64,000 nucleotides of DNA from Saxidomus purpurata. Its lineage: Eukaryota; Mollusca; Bivalvia; Venerida; Veneridae. Below, in pieces: positions 12,961 to 24,092 of the stretch (positions within the stretch are counted from its first letter, which is position 1; each line of letters starts with the position of its first letter). Location: assembly GCA_022818135.1 (NCBI GenBank), contig JAFMSR010000003.1, positions 13,565,325-13,629,324 on the forward strand, in the 5' to 3' direction. The position numbers were made by a program, and so were the translations under genes. Under the pieces are notes generated by a model. It made no database searches and was not told the DNA's origin. It saw only the letters and a program-made list of their open reading frames with translations.

Positions 12961-13390
12961 CACTTCATACTGATGCTTCCGGCAAAATTTTATGAAAAAT
13001 CCTGCAATAATGGGTTTGGAGAAGAAGCACGGACAAGATTTTCTGTTTTTAAGTCCCTGTGACCCAGAATTATAATATGCACGACCAGACTTCATACTGA
13101 TGCTTCCTGCAAAGCTTTATGAAAATCCAGTAATGGGAATTGGAGAAGCGCGGAAATCTTTGTACTAAATATCAAGATGCCATCTATGTACACCATACAT
13201 TTTCAAAGCCATTCAAAAATCAGTGAAGCGAAAAGTCCTGACGATCTTCACAACTATGCTTCACTTAGTACCTAACATTTCTACCAAGTATCAGTAAGAT
13301 ATATCCAGGCGTGTATCCAGTTGCGCGGACAAACTTTGTGAAAGACAGACAGCATCAAATCAATATGTCTCCCGCCACTAAGTGCAGTCG
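12960..13390. repeat. Diverged dispersed repeat with internal duplication
   Basis: The phrase CTTCATACTGATGCTTCC with GCAAA and TTTTATGAAAA occurs at 12962 and again at 13091, followed in both by TAATGGG and GGAGAAG words. The segment closes with GACAGACAGCATCAAATC and TCTCCCGCCACTAAGTG. It is non-coding and of unknown class. Confidence 0.45.
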
Positions 13391-13769
13391 AACGAAGTAG
13401 TTAGACAATATGCTTATATTTTTCTAAAGAAATTCGGTTTGTAATGTGAAGAACGATCGGAAAATAGGCGTTTTTACCTATCAATATACATTATTTAAAC
13501 ATATGAAAATGCGTCACGTAGAATATTGAAACGCAGTAATGCCTACTTATCTCAGTTGCTGTGTTTAGATATAAGAACATTTGCTTTAACCTTATATGGA
13601 TATTTTTGAAATCTACGTAGAATGTTAAATACAACTCATAAGTTTCTAAAATTCACCTACCCACTACACGTTTGCACTATTTTAGTGTCTTAAATTTTAA
13701 ATGTCATTAAGTTTATTATCATGTAATTTAAAACAATATATTTAAATATGCTAAAGTGCTAGAAATAAA

Positions 13770-14010
13770 TAGAGGATATTTGTTTGTTTTGAGTGGATAT
13801 GGAATATATCTCATCGAGAAGTGATACAATTGATATATTATATTTTATTTTTATTTTATGCTAACTGTTAAAACAAAAGCTAAATTATGTATGTCCCACT
13901 GAAAAAAGTAGTTCCGGCAGACCTATATCACCCACACTGTGACTGATATGATATCTATATCATCACTCTATATTTCACCGATATAACACAGTATGTCATT
14001 AGTTAGCATT
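13770..14010 (+). repeat. Family A element, 241-bp copy with 7-bp target duplication
   Basis: The element runs from TAGAGGATATTTGTTTG to AGTTAGCATT and is flanked on both sides by AAATAAA (13763-13769 and 14011-14017). Its 3' part has the block AGTAGTTCCGGCAGACCTAT with ATCACCCACACTGTGACTGA, shared with the copy at 26311-26637. The right arm of the GTTTTGAGTGGAT hairpin is missing, so this is an internally deleted member. Confidence 0.75.
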
Positions 14011-16654
14011 AAATAAACACTACTTTTCAAACTTTAGGATATTTCTGGTATTTTAATAAACCTTTATGCATTAACTTCATTGCTGTCAGACAGACTGCCC
14101 TTTTCTCTCATGATATATATCCTAATACAGGTATACGAGTACTTTAAAGTCACCCTCTGCACTAAATATGTCATATTAGCCATAAATATAACAATAAAAC
14201 TAAAGTTAATTACAGTACAAAGTCAAGTGTATCTCATGCAATATAAATCAGCCGAATCACGTGAACATCGACCTTAATGACACAATAGTAATTATAGCAC
14301 AAATTAATCTACATTGTACATGCATGTCTTAATGATATATCATCTTCATGCAATACAAATCAGCCGAATCATGCGAACATCAGCCTTAATAACATAATTC
14401 AGATAACTGCATTTTTACCGACAGTGTAATAATAATAATATTTAGAATGCGTGTCAACCATGTTTGTTCATGGATTTCTCATATCAAGAATATGTTTTAA
14501 CTGTCACTTAACAGAGAATATGACTTGATGCAAGTGATTAAAACATATGTTACCTGTTGACATCAATTCTTTCTATACATGAAATTTGACAGTGATGGTA
14601 CTTGTCTTTGTCAGTCTCATTAAACAGTGTGTGTATGAATAATACATTGTATATATCAAATAAATACTACTAAATTCCAGGAAACTAATACATTTTGGGA
14701 ATGTGTTCAAACTATAGAATGATTGCAGACTACGGATATTCAGTTTTATTGATTCATTTTAGTGTTTTAGCAGGTATAAATTGTAAACAAGATATCTTTG
14801 TGAAACATGTTTTCCCCATGACGGCATTCAAGTAATAGAAGTTGTTTGTAAAAAAGGTCATCGTGACTTTGACTTGTTGACCTCAACATTATTAACGCTC
14901 ATCTACCAGTCAGCACCAACCAACCTACCTATTTTGAGGACACTAGGGCAAATCAATCTCAAGTTGCTGATCAGACAATGGACTCCGCGACTTTTGATCC
15001 CTTAATCACTAGTAGTCATCTACTGGTCATTACCAACCTACCTACAAAGTTTGAAGATAATAGACCAATGCTTTCTCTAGATATTGACTGGGCAGAGTTT
15101 TCCCATTGAAGGTCACTGTGACCTTGACCTTTGACCTGTTAACATCAAAATTGATAGGACTTATCAACTTGTCATGACCAACCAACCTACTATGAGAAAC
15201 CTTGGCCAAAGCATTCTCTAGTTATTGCACTATGTTTGGTCTACCGACAGACCGACCGACATGTGGAAACCAATATACCCCTCCATCAAAATAATCATGG
15301 ATGAAGGTATTTTCTATAAAAGTGTTAATGCTACAATGATTAACTGCAATATGAACAAAGTTTACGCCAATGCAGCAAATACTAGCTCAATACTAGTTGC
15401 AATTCTCCGTGACGTGACAAATTAATTCCTGCATTCTCCTGCCCAAAACTTCAGAATCCGAGTATAATAACATTCAAATGATGAAAATATGTTTAGAATT
15501 CCCAAATAACTAGTATATGCATGTACAGTACAAAATGTAATGGAAAAATGAGCTAAAACAGTTCCGTTTTTTTTGTAGACTTTTGTATCTTTATTCATTA
15601 GCCTGCTTATTTTAAGAACTTTACTTGTTCATCGTTCATTTTGATCAGTTCCTCGATTACCTCAAATGGGTGGTCACGAAATTGACAGACTTACTGGCAA
15701 ACAGTGCAGATTTTGATCAGACTTATTAAAGAGTCAACTGATGACGCATACTGTGACTGTGAGAAGCTTTTAATGTCTGTTAGATTCTAACATGTCAATA
15801 CTTAGGTAAAATTTTGAATAGTTTTTTCTATTGTGTGTAAAGGGAAGCAACTCAATTAATAGAAATCTTCACTCTTAATGACTTGCGTTTCGTTTTGTGC
15901 AAGGGATTATCACCAGTGATAGTACTTATACACTTAAGGTTTCAGTACTCAATACTATTCTTAATCTTTAAATATTCAGCAAGTAATCATGTGTTCTTTT
16001 GTCGCCTCAAAAATGTATGTTAGATTCAATTAAGAACGCAAAAGGTACCGATAACAAGGATATCGTTGGAAACGATTGATGATCCCCAACACGCGCCTTT
16101 GTCTCGTGGTCTTTATTTTATTCATATGGAGATAATTAAAAAAATGAGCAAGGCAAAGTTATGGTTCGTTGACAGTGCTATCTATCTCAATTACCTCTGT
16201 GTGAAATATAAAGTCAATTTGTGCAAAGTAAAATATGATTATTTGACACTAGACATCTTTTAATCGTCGTCGGACACCCTAGTTGTTTACATACTTATCC
16301 TTCAAAAAGTATGCTAACTTCGGTTAATGCCTCGAATTTGAGGTTTTCCCCAGGTCAGCATTATCCTATTATACCATTGTAGGCACGTGCTTTAATATAC
16401 TATGCATGCTATTGATCAACTATTTCGATTACAGTGTACTTTCCTTCAGTGTTCTTTACTCTGCTTGTGTGCTTTGTTTTACGTCTATGAAGCACACCAT
16501 CACGCACTAAGAGGGACCGTAAATGTAGCATGGCTATTTACTTTCCGGGACATAATCATATCAAATGTAGAATAGCTTCAAATCCAACAACAACAACATG
16601 TTCAAATATTGTAAAAAACACATTTGCAAAAGAATATGAATTTTATCCCAAAAA
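14011..16654. other. Intergenic stretch with GGTCAC/TGACC repeat
   Basis: Bases 14850-15260 hold two to three diverged units with AAGGTCATCGTGACTTTGAC, TTGACCTCAAC, ACTAGTAGTCATCTACTGGTC and ACCAACCAACCTAC. They resemble the receptor-half-site-rich dispersed repeats of bivalves. The rest shows nothing recognisable. The frame at 16066-16263 lacks a domain or splice context. Confidence 0.4.
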
Positions 16655-17430
16655 AAATATCTCTCTGATTTATTAGAGATATTTGCTAAAATAGGGGAGA
16701 TATCTCTTACAGTCAGAGATATCTGTATAAATTAGGAGATATCTTTCTTTTAATAGAGATATCTCTCCTGTTTTGAAAGATATCTCCCAATACTAAAGAT
16801 ATATCTCTCAATGTAAGAGAGATATCTTATGACGTAAAGAGATATTTCTCAAACTGCAAAAGATATCTCTGAAAAATAGATGTCTATTTAAGACAGAGAG
16901 ATATCTCTGTAACTTGGACTCTGTTACTTTGAAAGATATCTCTCAAATGATGTTAAACAGATATCTCTTAAAGTTCAGGAGATTTCTTTCTGAGATACAA
17001 AGATATTTTTCAGCGTGAATGAGATATCTCAATTAAAATTAAATATATCTCTTAGAAATAAGAGAGATATCTCTTTTACTATTGAATAAAAATAGATAAA
17101 AAACATCACCTAAAACTAAAGAGATATCTCTTAGTGTAATAGAGTTATCTCTCTGTCTTTCAGAGACACTTCTCGTACAACAAAAGATATCTCTGAAAAA
17201 AAGATATCTGTTTAAGTTAGAGAGATATCTCTAAAACTTGGAGATATATCTATGTAACTTGGAAAGATATATCTCAAAAGTAGAAAAATATCTCTCAAAT
17301 GATGTAAAAAAGATATCTCTGCAGTAGAAAATATATCTCTTAATGTTCAGAAGACATATTTCTGTGATACAAAGATATCTCTCAGTTTGAAAGAGATATC
17401 TCCATTAAAACGAAAGATATTTCTTTGCAA
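16655..17430. repeat. Field of GAGATATCTC palindromes
   Basis: About 0.8 kb is filled with the self-complementary word AGAGATATCTCT and close variants. I count about 19 exact GATATCT occurrences plus many near matches (GATATATCT, GATATTTCT), spaced irregularly by roughly 20-40 bases. Between them lie variable AT-rich spacers. A longer repeat is also visible: the series AGACAGAGAGATATC..AACTTGGA..GAAAGATATCTCTCAAATGATGT at about 16895-16965 recurs at about 17215-17310. There is no coding capacity. A small satellite of the same type (GAGACGTCTCT, GAAATATCTCTC) sits near 33155-33215. Confidence 0.85.
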
Positions 17431-19104
17431 TACGGGTCTTTCACAGACTTTTCGTTCTTGCGTACTCTTCAGCGTTAAAGATAACAAACAGTATTCGATC
17501 GTCGAACGAGGGGGCAGTTTCGGTCCGATAACGAAAGCGTATAACATTTGTTTATGTATAAAAATCCTATGACTATCGTTTTGTTTTTGCTAAATTATTA
17601 ACTTATTTCTACTATAAATTGTATCCTTACTTAAATAACTATATTTTTGTAACTTTAATTGTAGAAAATGATAAAATTATAATATGGAGGAAAGAAAAGA
17701 ATCGCCGGCGAGGGCATAGCTATATAGACTTCGTCAGATTACAATTTCATGACTGTGCATAACTGATTACAGAAATTGATTAATTTTAACTTTCAGCATT
17801 TCAACAAAATATCAAAACTGTATTTCTTATTAAGTTTAGTAAATTCGTACTTGTATTGAAATTAAAAAATAAAGCAAAGAAAATACGTGGTGTGGAGTTT
17901 TCTTTTTTCAAACATTTGTGTATTAACTATTAATATATACAGTGAACTGTAAATTACTTTGTTATCTAAACAATTATTTATCAAGTAAATTTCAATAAAC
18001 ATTTTGAAAAATGTCAAAGTGAGTTTGAAAACGGAAGCAATTAGTGATAAATAGAAATGGAAAGTACAGCGTGAGACGTCAACTTCTACTGGCACGGACC
18101 TATACTTACTACGGCTTAATTACACATCAATCATGACTTTAGATAATAATTTTAAAATAATCTACTAATTAATGAAACGATTTTTTTACGATGTCTTAAA
18201 AGAAGTCAGCACCATATCGTAAAGAAACCAAATTAATATAAAAAGTTAGAAAAACGGACCTAAAAAAATTTAGGGCTTACAGTACATAGCTTCGTAATCA
18301 GTTTGAAAACAAATGATGAAAAACGGGCTAACAAAAGTTTTAATAAAAATATTGAAAAGTGTTGCCATAATACTGAAAGAGTAAATGAAAAGAGAGAAAA
18401 CGCTCATATAAAAATGCTAACATACTTCTACAACTGAAAGTATATAAACGGGTGTACGGGCAGTTTTTATTCATTTATTCCCCTACTTTTCAAGGTAAAA
18501 GTATATATTAATCATTGAAAAAATACATTTAAAACGATGCTATTGTGTACACAAAATGATTTCTTTTTAAGAAACACGGAAATAATTGTCGTAGCTTTCA
18601 AAGTGTCGTCACAGTACCAAATAATGATACTAGTATTCATACGAAGATACACAAAAAATGAAAAACGCGACACGGTCGTTTTCTTTCTTCTGACCTGATG
18701 TATATAGATCTGTAAAAATATAAATGAATATCTATAAATTTCAACATTATATCTTATTTTAACTAAAATTTTAAAATTTCATTAAAACAATTTAAGCAGA
18801 ATACCTTAAAAACATCGTCATAATATTTAAAAGATATTAAGGCAGAAGACAAAAAAACTGCTGTGCATGCAGTTTTATTGCGGCCCGCTATATTTAATAC
18901 GTGGTGAGTAAAAGATGCATGGAGACTTAGCACTAGATCGAATATATGAGTTTCTCTGCATTGAAAAATTGAGGTACTTCTGAGATGAAAACTGTAGACA
19001 CAGTCTATTTTCTAGAAATGCAAGAGTTGTCGTTCTTTATATATATTTATATAAGGTTTCTAGAAATGCAAGAGATGTCGTTCTTTATATAGACTTTTCC
19101 AGCG
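17431..19104. other. AT-rich intergenic stretch
   Basis: No gene seen. A CTAGAAATGCAAGAG-TGTCGTTCTTTATATA phrase is directly repeated at about 19012-19043 and 19060-19091, close upstream of the tRNA-like sequence. Confidence 0.4.
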
Positions 19105-19195
19105 TGTAAGTAGTCGATCGTCGTAGTGTAATTGGTTACGGCGTCTGCGCTGTAATTTTACGAGTGGAGTTCAAATCCCATCCGAACCCAATTTG
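19105..19195 (+). repeat. tRNA-like sequence, degenerate or SINE head
   Basis: A pol III A-box-like stretch (GTAGTGTAATTGGTTACGGCG) is followed about 35 bases later by a B-box-like GAGTTCAAATCCC. The anticodon arm, the T stem and the acceptor stem do not pair well, so this is not a sound tRNA gene. It is more likely a tRNA-derived SINE remnant. Confidence 0.35.
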
Positions 19196-19773
19196 TTTTT
19201 ACTTTTTTTCTTCTGTTTTACTTATCATTTTCAGTTTTTAAACCATTTTTAAATGTTTTACGGCAAATATTCATAAAAATCTTCATTCATGCGAAACTAA
19301 TAAGGATAATAACTGAATTTAGATCTGGTTATTTAAAAATCTAAACAGTAAAAGTTCATCATGGAAGTATGGTACATGTATTTGTGTATTTGACGCCATT
19401 CGTTAATTATCTTTGTGTATAGTAGAAGTATGCGCATCATATAATTCGTAACTGTCTTGCACATCGTCAAATATTTCAGTGTAGTAAAAAGTAGTATGCA
19501 TTCACGACTGGCTTTTTAAGAAAATTGGAAACAACGCGTAAAATATGTAAAACTTAAAACCAGTTCCTTTAACCTTGAATTCTGAAGTACCAGTATTGTT
19601 CTGTTTCTTTGCTCGCCACTGAAATACTGTTCAGCATTTCATTTACTGTCAAATAATAAGATTAGAGTAGAAATTAATTCTATAAGAATTAGTTTTCCCT
19701 GACTGGCAGTATTATCTCTTGTATTTTCAAACTTCAAATGGGCGTCCATAAGATCATCTTGGTCAGATTAGTG

Positions 19774-21822
19774 CTATCTACTAAGTGATGTTAGGTACAT
19801 GTTCAGAGCCAGTATGTTCCCCTCTCCATCGTCGGTGGGGAATTCGTGACTGCACCTCGGACACTTTGCTCGTGAAACTGTTCCGTGATACTCTGTTACT
19901 TGTGATATCCGCCTGCACGACGGACAGGTGAACTGGGCCACTTGCAGGCTTTTCAAGGACCTCATCAGTTTATCAGCGACTTCTTGCCCGTGTTCCATAT
20001 AATAGTCCTTTTCTCTCTGGGATAAATCATCCTCTGTCCAGAAAACGTCAATGAACTCAAGTCCAAGAACGTCAGCGCTCTCAACTCTGAAGAAACCATT
20101 ATCTGCCCAATCCTCTCCCCATGAATTCATCAGACGAAGGCATTTACTGTTGTAACTTGTCAACACAACAGCGTGACCTTGAAGATCGGCATCCGGGCTC
20201 CGCCTGCTTCTATCAATATCGCTCTTCTTCAGAATATGAAATCGATTATTCTGGTCTCTGTAAATCCTTTTGAAGATTGCCCATTCATCGTTGGTAAGAT
20301 AAAATCTTGCTACTACTGGACGCAATTTTGTTACAGCTTTTAATGCATCATTGACATTTGCCTTTTGACAATGTAAACGATACTGTGGACACACTTCTGT
20401 CAGAACATCAAAGGTATTTGCACCATCCACTCCGTATCTACCTATTATACCATCGCAAAGTTCATTAAACTTCGGATAACCACCTTCTCTACCAAGTACT
20501 CTGTGCAAAGACAAATGAAGAACCACTGCTGATGCAATTGCATAACAGGTTCCACCTATTTGTTTTTGAGCAGTGAGGCCGGTGTTCCTCTGATTTATGT
20601 AAACATCAAGTGAGACTGATGCAAGCAAATTTGAAAGTGCGTCCTGGCAACATACCGCATTCTGAGCGATGTCGCAAACGTCTTCTAAGTTGTCTGGGTG
20701 GTTAACGTGCATAAAAAATCTTGTTTCGTTGTTATCAAAATCAATTTTCCATCCTCGTTTGATTAAAATCGCTCTTGCCACCCAGTCGGTCGGAATTATT
20801 GAGCTCATATTGAACAGAAATTTGGCACCTTCGTCCCAGTAGTATTCTTCAGAGCTATACAGTTTTTTAGACTCAACAATAGATGAACTTGATATGTAAC
20901 AAGTTACTACTGTAACGTCTGAATCTCGTAACTGAGACATGATTCTGTTCATATCACCTGTATCTGATGCCCTTCCATCCGACAGAACAAACAGCAATCT
21001 GTGATGATTACGGTACTTTTTCAATGACTTCGTAAATAAATCTGATGCCACATTAAGTGCTTTATACAATGGCGTTAACCCGTAAATGTAAGGTTCTACG
21101 ATCTGTAGCAATTCATTAGCCTTTTCGGTCGTAGGCACTTGTTCATTAACACATCCACGAATGACATTTGCTGCCTCAGAGACGGTGTATACAGACTGGT
21201 CACTTACATCCTTCATGTTCGATCTCTCTGTGGCTTTAATAGATGACAAAGCTTGTTTTACAACGCTTTTTACGTCCTCAATTGTGGCTTGGCGGAAATT
21301 ACTAACTACTTCTGAATATACATTCTTTGTAAGACATAAGAAACTACTTTTCATAGCACCTACATAATCTTTTTCAGGCTTTTGACCATCCCAGTCACGG
21401 CAGTCTCCAGGCAGTAATTCATTAACAAATCGCCTTCTAAATTCTAGGTCTTCCCTAAGCTTTTCCAAAAGAATACGTGCTTCATATTCAGACACTGCTT
21501 GACTAATGATGCTTGTGCTTGCCCATTTTCTTATTGTCCTTGCTCCATTTTTCTCCAGCACATCAAATGCCTCCTGAATAGTTGTATCAGAGGCGTCATT
21601 ACATATTTCGATTGATCCTATTGTATCAAATATGTGTTTGTGTCGACCTCCAAATCCTATTGTAAAAACATGGGCATCTCTCGATACGTCGTGTTTGACA
21701 AAGTCGTCAATCACGATAAAGATCCAACGTGCCCATGTACTTCCTTCCTTGTTCACCCCACCACTTATACTGCTTTTCATTGAACCAGAAACGTCCACTA
21801 GAATACCAGTAAAGGTTGACAT
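19774..21822 (-). CDS. VWA domain - papain-like protease - zinc ribbon protein
   Basis: One uninterrupted frame gives 682 residues. Residues 1-70 start a von Willebrand A domain with the metal-binding DVSGS (9-13). The second MIDAS element is GLTPLYKAL (T250) and the third is VLSDG (D282). Residues about 75-240 are therefore a large, mostly helical insertion. Residues about 410-600 are papain-like (family C1): QIGGTC with nucleophile C426, GHAVVL with H550 and LMNSWGEDW with N566, so all three catalytic positions are kept. Residues 633-657 form a CPSC...CPRC zinc ribbon. There is no signal peptide or membrane segment, which suggests a cytosolic protein. The ATG is chosen because it precedes the VWA strand directly and lies 11 bases after a good splice acceptor, so the gene probably has a 5' UTR intron. 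Base composition is more balanced than the flanks. I recall similar invertebrate proteins but no assigned function. Confidence 0.9.
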   Translation of the reverse strand: MSTFTGILVDVSGSMKSSISGGVNKEGSTWARWIFIVIDDFVKHDVSRDAHVFTIGFGGRHKHIFDTIGSIEICNDASDTTIQEAFDVLEKNGARTIRKWASTSIISQAVSEYEARILLEKLREDLEFRRRFVNELLPGDCRDWDGQKPEKDYVGAMKSSFLCLTKNVYSEVVSNFRQATIEDVKSVVKQALSSIKATERSNMKDVSDQSVYTVSEAANVIRGCVNEQVPTTEKANELLQIVEPYIYGLTPLYKALNVASDLFTKSLKKYRNHHRLLFVLSDGRASDTGDMNRIMSQLRDSDVTVVTCYISSSSIVESKKLYSSEEYYWDEGAKFLFNMSSIIPTDWVARAILIKRGWKIDFDNNETRFFMHVNHPDNLEDVCDIAQNAVCCQDALSNLLASVSLDVYINQRNTGLTAQKQIGGTCYAIASAVVLHLSLHRVLGREGGYPKFNELCDGIIGRYGVDGANTFDVLTEVCPQYRLHCQKANVNDALKAVTKLRPVVARFYLTNDEWAIFKRIYRDQNNRFHILKKSDIDRSRRSPDADLQGHAVVLTSYNSKCLRLMNSWGEDWADNGFFRVESADVLGLEFIDVFWTEDDLSQREKDYYMEHGQEVADKLMRSLKSLQVAQFTCPSCRRISQVTEYHGTVSRAKCPRCSHEFPTDDGEGNILALNMYLTSLSR

Positions 21823-21832
21823 CGTACTCTTG

Positions 21833-21850
21833 ACTGAAATTTACAAAAGC
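21833..21850 (-). other. Probable 3' splice site upstream of the VWA-protease ATG
   Basis: On the minus strand, TTTTGTAAATTTCAG ends at 21834, 11 bases before the ATG at 21822. The new exon would start at 21833 with a very short leader. Upstream 5' UTR exon(s) were not located; the next 300 bases upstream are dispersed repeat. Confidence 0.55.
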
Positions 21851-21869
21851 TAACTAGTAAAGTTTGGCA

Positions 21870-22140
21870 TCATTTCATAGGTCAAGGTCAGCCAAAGTAA
21901 AAGTCGAAATATGCATGCAAAATTATTCATACAATTCAAATTTCATTGCTGTAACTTCAAAAAAAATAAAATATGTAAATAGGTCAAGGTAAGCCAATGT
22001 CGAAGTTGAAATCTACATACAGAACTGTATACATAGTCCAATTCTAGATTCTAAAACAAGAAAGTAGGTCTAGGTCAGCCAATGTCGAAGTTGAAATTAA
22101 CAGTTGAAATTAACAGGCAAATCTATATACATTCTACAAA
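21870..22140 (-). repeat. GGTCAAGGTCAGCCA-type dispersed repeat
   Basis: Repeated words GGTCAAGGTCAGCCAAAG, AAGTCGAAATATGCATGC, GGTCTAGGTCAGCCAATGTC and GAAGTTGAAAT match the family at 4640-4905. It lies just upstream of the VWA-protease coding exon, probably in its 5' intron. Confidence 0.55.
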
Positions 22141-23020
22141 TGAGATTGATACGGTGAAAGTTAAAATTGGCATGCGATTAAAAATATTTGATTTCGAATT
22201 TTGAGTTAATCAAACAATGTTTCTGAAATTATTACATATTCTTTTCAATTCAAACTTGTAAAACAACTAATGAACGAACAGCTGTTTGTACCGGCGTTGT
22301 AAGCTGTCCGTTTTCCGGGGCAAGCACTATTTTATCAGATTTCATTCAAAATGGGGTACATGAGATAGACAGTCTCTCTAAGAAAGTCCAAATGTAGTCC
22401 TTCCTGAAGATACTGTTGTTTATCGAACTTATCACTTAAATAGTTTACGCATTATTGCAGTCACACTTACCTTCTGAGACGGATGTTATTCGTGTAACAA
22501 AACAATAAACAGTGTCAAATATTTGCATATATTGTACGTTATAGTTTTTATGTTTGATTAATCAAAATTAAAACCAGAACAAACTGGGTACAGAACTGTT
22601 TAATTTTGAAAAAAAATGCATTCCTCAAGAATAATGAAATACTAAGAGATCAACGGAAAAGAAAATCAGCAGGTCTTGTGCATATTTCATTCTACACGCT
22701 CTTGGACGCATAAAATTATAAAACCAGATACCCTTAGTGTCAAGCAGAAAACTTAATATAAATAACACTTGCTGGAATAGTACCTGGTTAAATGTTCACT
22801 CTGCATCTTGTTCAATGAAAACGAAAGATTTTCAGCGAAAAATAACTCATAATGTAGTAAACACAGAACACACATTAAATTTAATGCATTAATCTGATTG
22901 TAAATGTAACCTGTATAAATCAGATTCTTTGATCTCAAATCTTACAAAAGAAAGGAAATTAAGTTATGAACTTCAGTTAACTTTAAATGATAAGAGTATA
23001 TAATCATAATCTTCATAAAA
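22141..23020. other. AT-rich intergenic stretch
   Basis: No gene or clear repeat. It could hold the 5' UTR exon and promoter of the VWA-protease gene, but I see no decisive motif. Confidence 0.35.
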
Positions 23021-23704
23021 TTATGAAATAACATCCGTTCCAGCGTTGTTATCGTTTAATAAACAATGATTTGGAATACTGATACGCAGTAATTAGCCAC
23101 AAAGGCCGGAGGCCTGAGTGGTTAATAACTGCGCATCAGTACGACAAACTATTGTTTATTAAACGATGACAACGCTGTAAAGGATGTTATTTCGATTCTA
23201 ACATGACCAGATATTACAAAAGGTGAATAAATGCAAAGCGTTATTTTCTACGTGAACGCTCATTAAACGTCATGCGGCGCAATATGATGTCATGTTTACA
23301 GCATATCGGTTCCCGCGTTGTTCATGGTTTATTCTAACATGACTCACGATTTTGTCTCTATATACAAAGAGTAGAAAGTTTATGTTATAAAAGAATTATT
23401 AGACCATAAACAACGCGGGAACCGATATGCTGTAAACATGACGTCATATTGCGCCGCATGACGTTTAATGAGCGTTCACGTAGAAAATAACGCTTTGCAT
23501 TTATTCACCTTTTGTAATATCTGGTCATGTTAGAATCGAAATAACATCCTTTTCAGCGTTGTTATCGTCTAATTAACAATAATTTGTCGTACTGATACGC
23601 AGTTATAAACCACTCAGGCCTTCGTGGCTAATTACTGCGTATCAGTACTCCAAATCATTGTTTATTAAACGACTAACACCGCTGGAACGGGTGTTATTTC
23701 ATAA
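23021..23704. mobile_element. 684-bp nested foldback element
   Basis: The left arm (23021-23330) begins TTATGAAATAACATCCGTTC. The right arm (23401-23704) is its complement over about 300 bases with few mismatches, and a 70-base loop lies between. Each arm is itself palindromic in its outer part: TTATCGTTTAATAAACAAT pairs with ATTGTTTATTAAACGATGA about 130 bases away, around an AAGGCCGGAGGCCTGAG centre. The loop sequence (GATTTTGTCTCTATATAC) reappears inverted just outside the right arm, at about 23706-23770. There is no coding frame. It is best read as a Foldback- or MITE-type element or a head-to-head pair of one. Confidence 0.8.
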
Positions 23705-23970
23705 ATATAACATAACTTTTCTACTCGTTGTATATAGAGACAAAATCGTGATTTATGTTAGAATTATAAATACACTTGTATTTGAATGGCATATTTCGAA
23801 ACATAGGAATGATGTAACATTTTCAGTTAAAAGAGTGCCTGATATGAAGTTTTTTAGATTAAGCAATTTTTAAATTCCATGGGCGTTGTTTGCCGTATGA
23901 ATACGTTACCAATGAAATATGGTAACAACATTTTCAGATAATTTGTTTAAAATCAGTCAATCTATATATA

Positions 23971-23971
<1 letters not shown>

Positions 23972-24010
<39 letters not shown>

Positions 24011-24092
24011 CGTGTGTGCGTGCGTGCGTGTGTGTGTGCGTGTGTGTCTGCGTGTGTGTCTGCGTGCGTGCGTGCGTGCGTGTGTGTGTGTT
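23972..24092 (+). repeat. GT/GCGT microsatellite
   Basis: About 120 bases of (TG)n interrupted by TGCG units. Apparent open frames across it are low-complexity Cys/Val runs and not genes. Confidence 0.95.

Noticed and set aside
19105..19195. Functional tRNA gene
   Set aside because: A and B boxes are present, but acceptor, anticodon and T stems do not pair.
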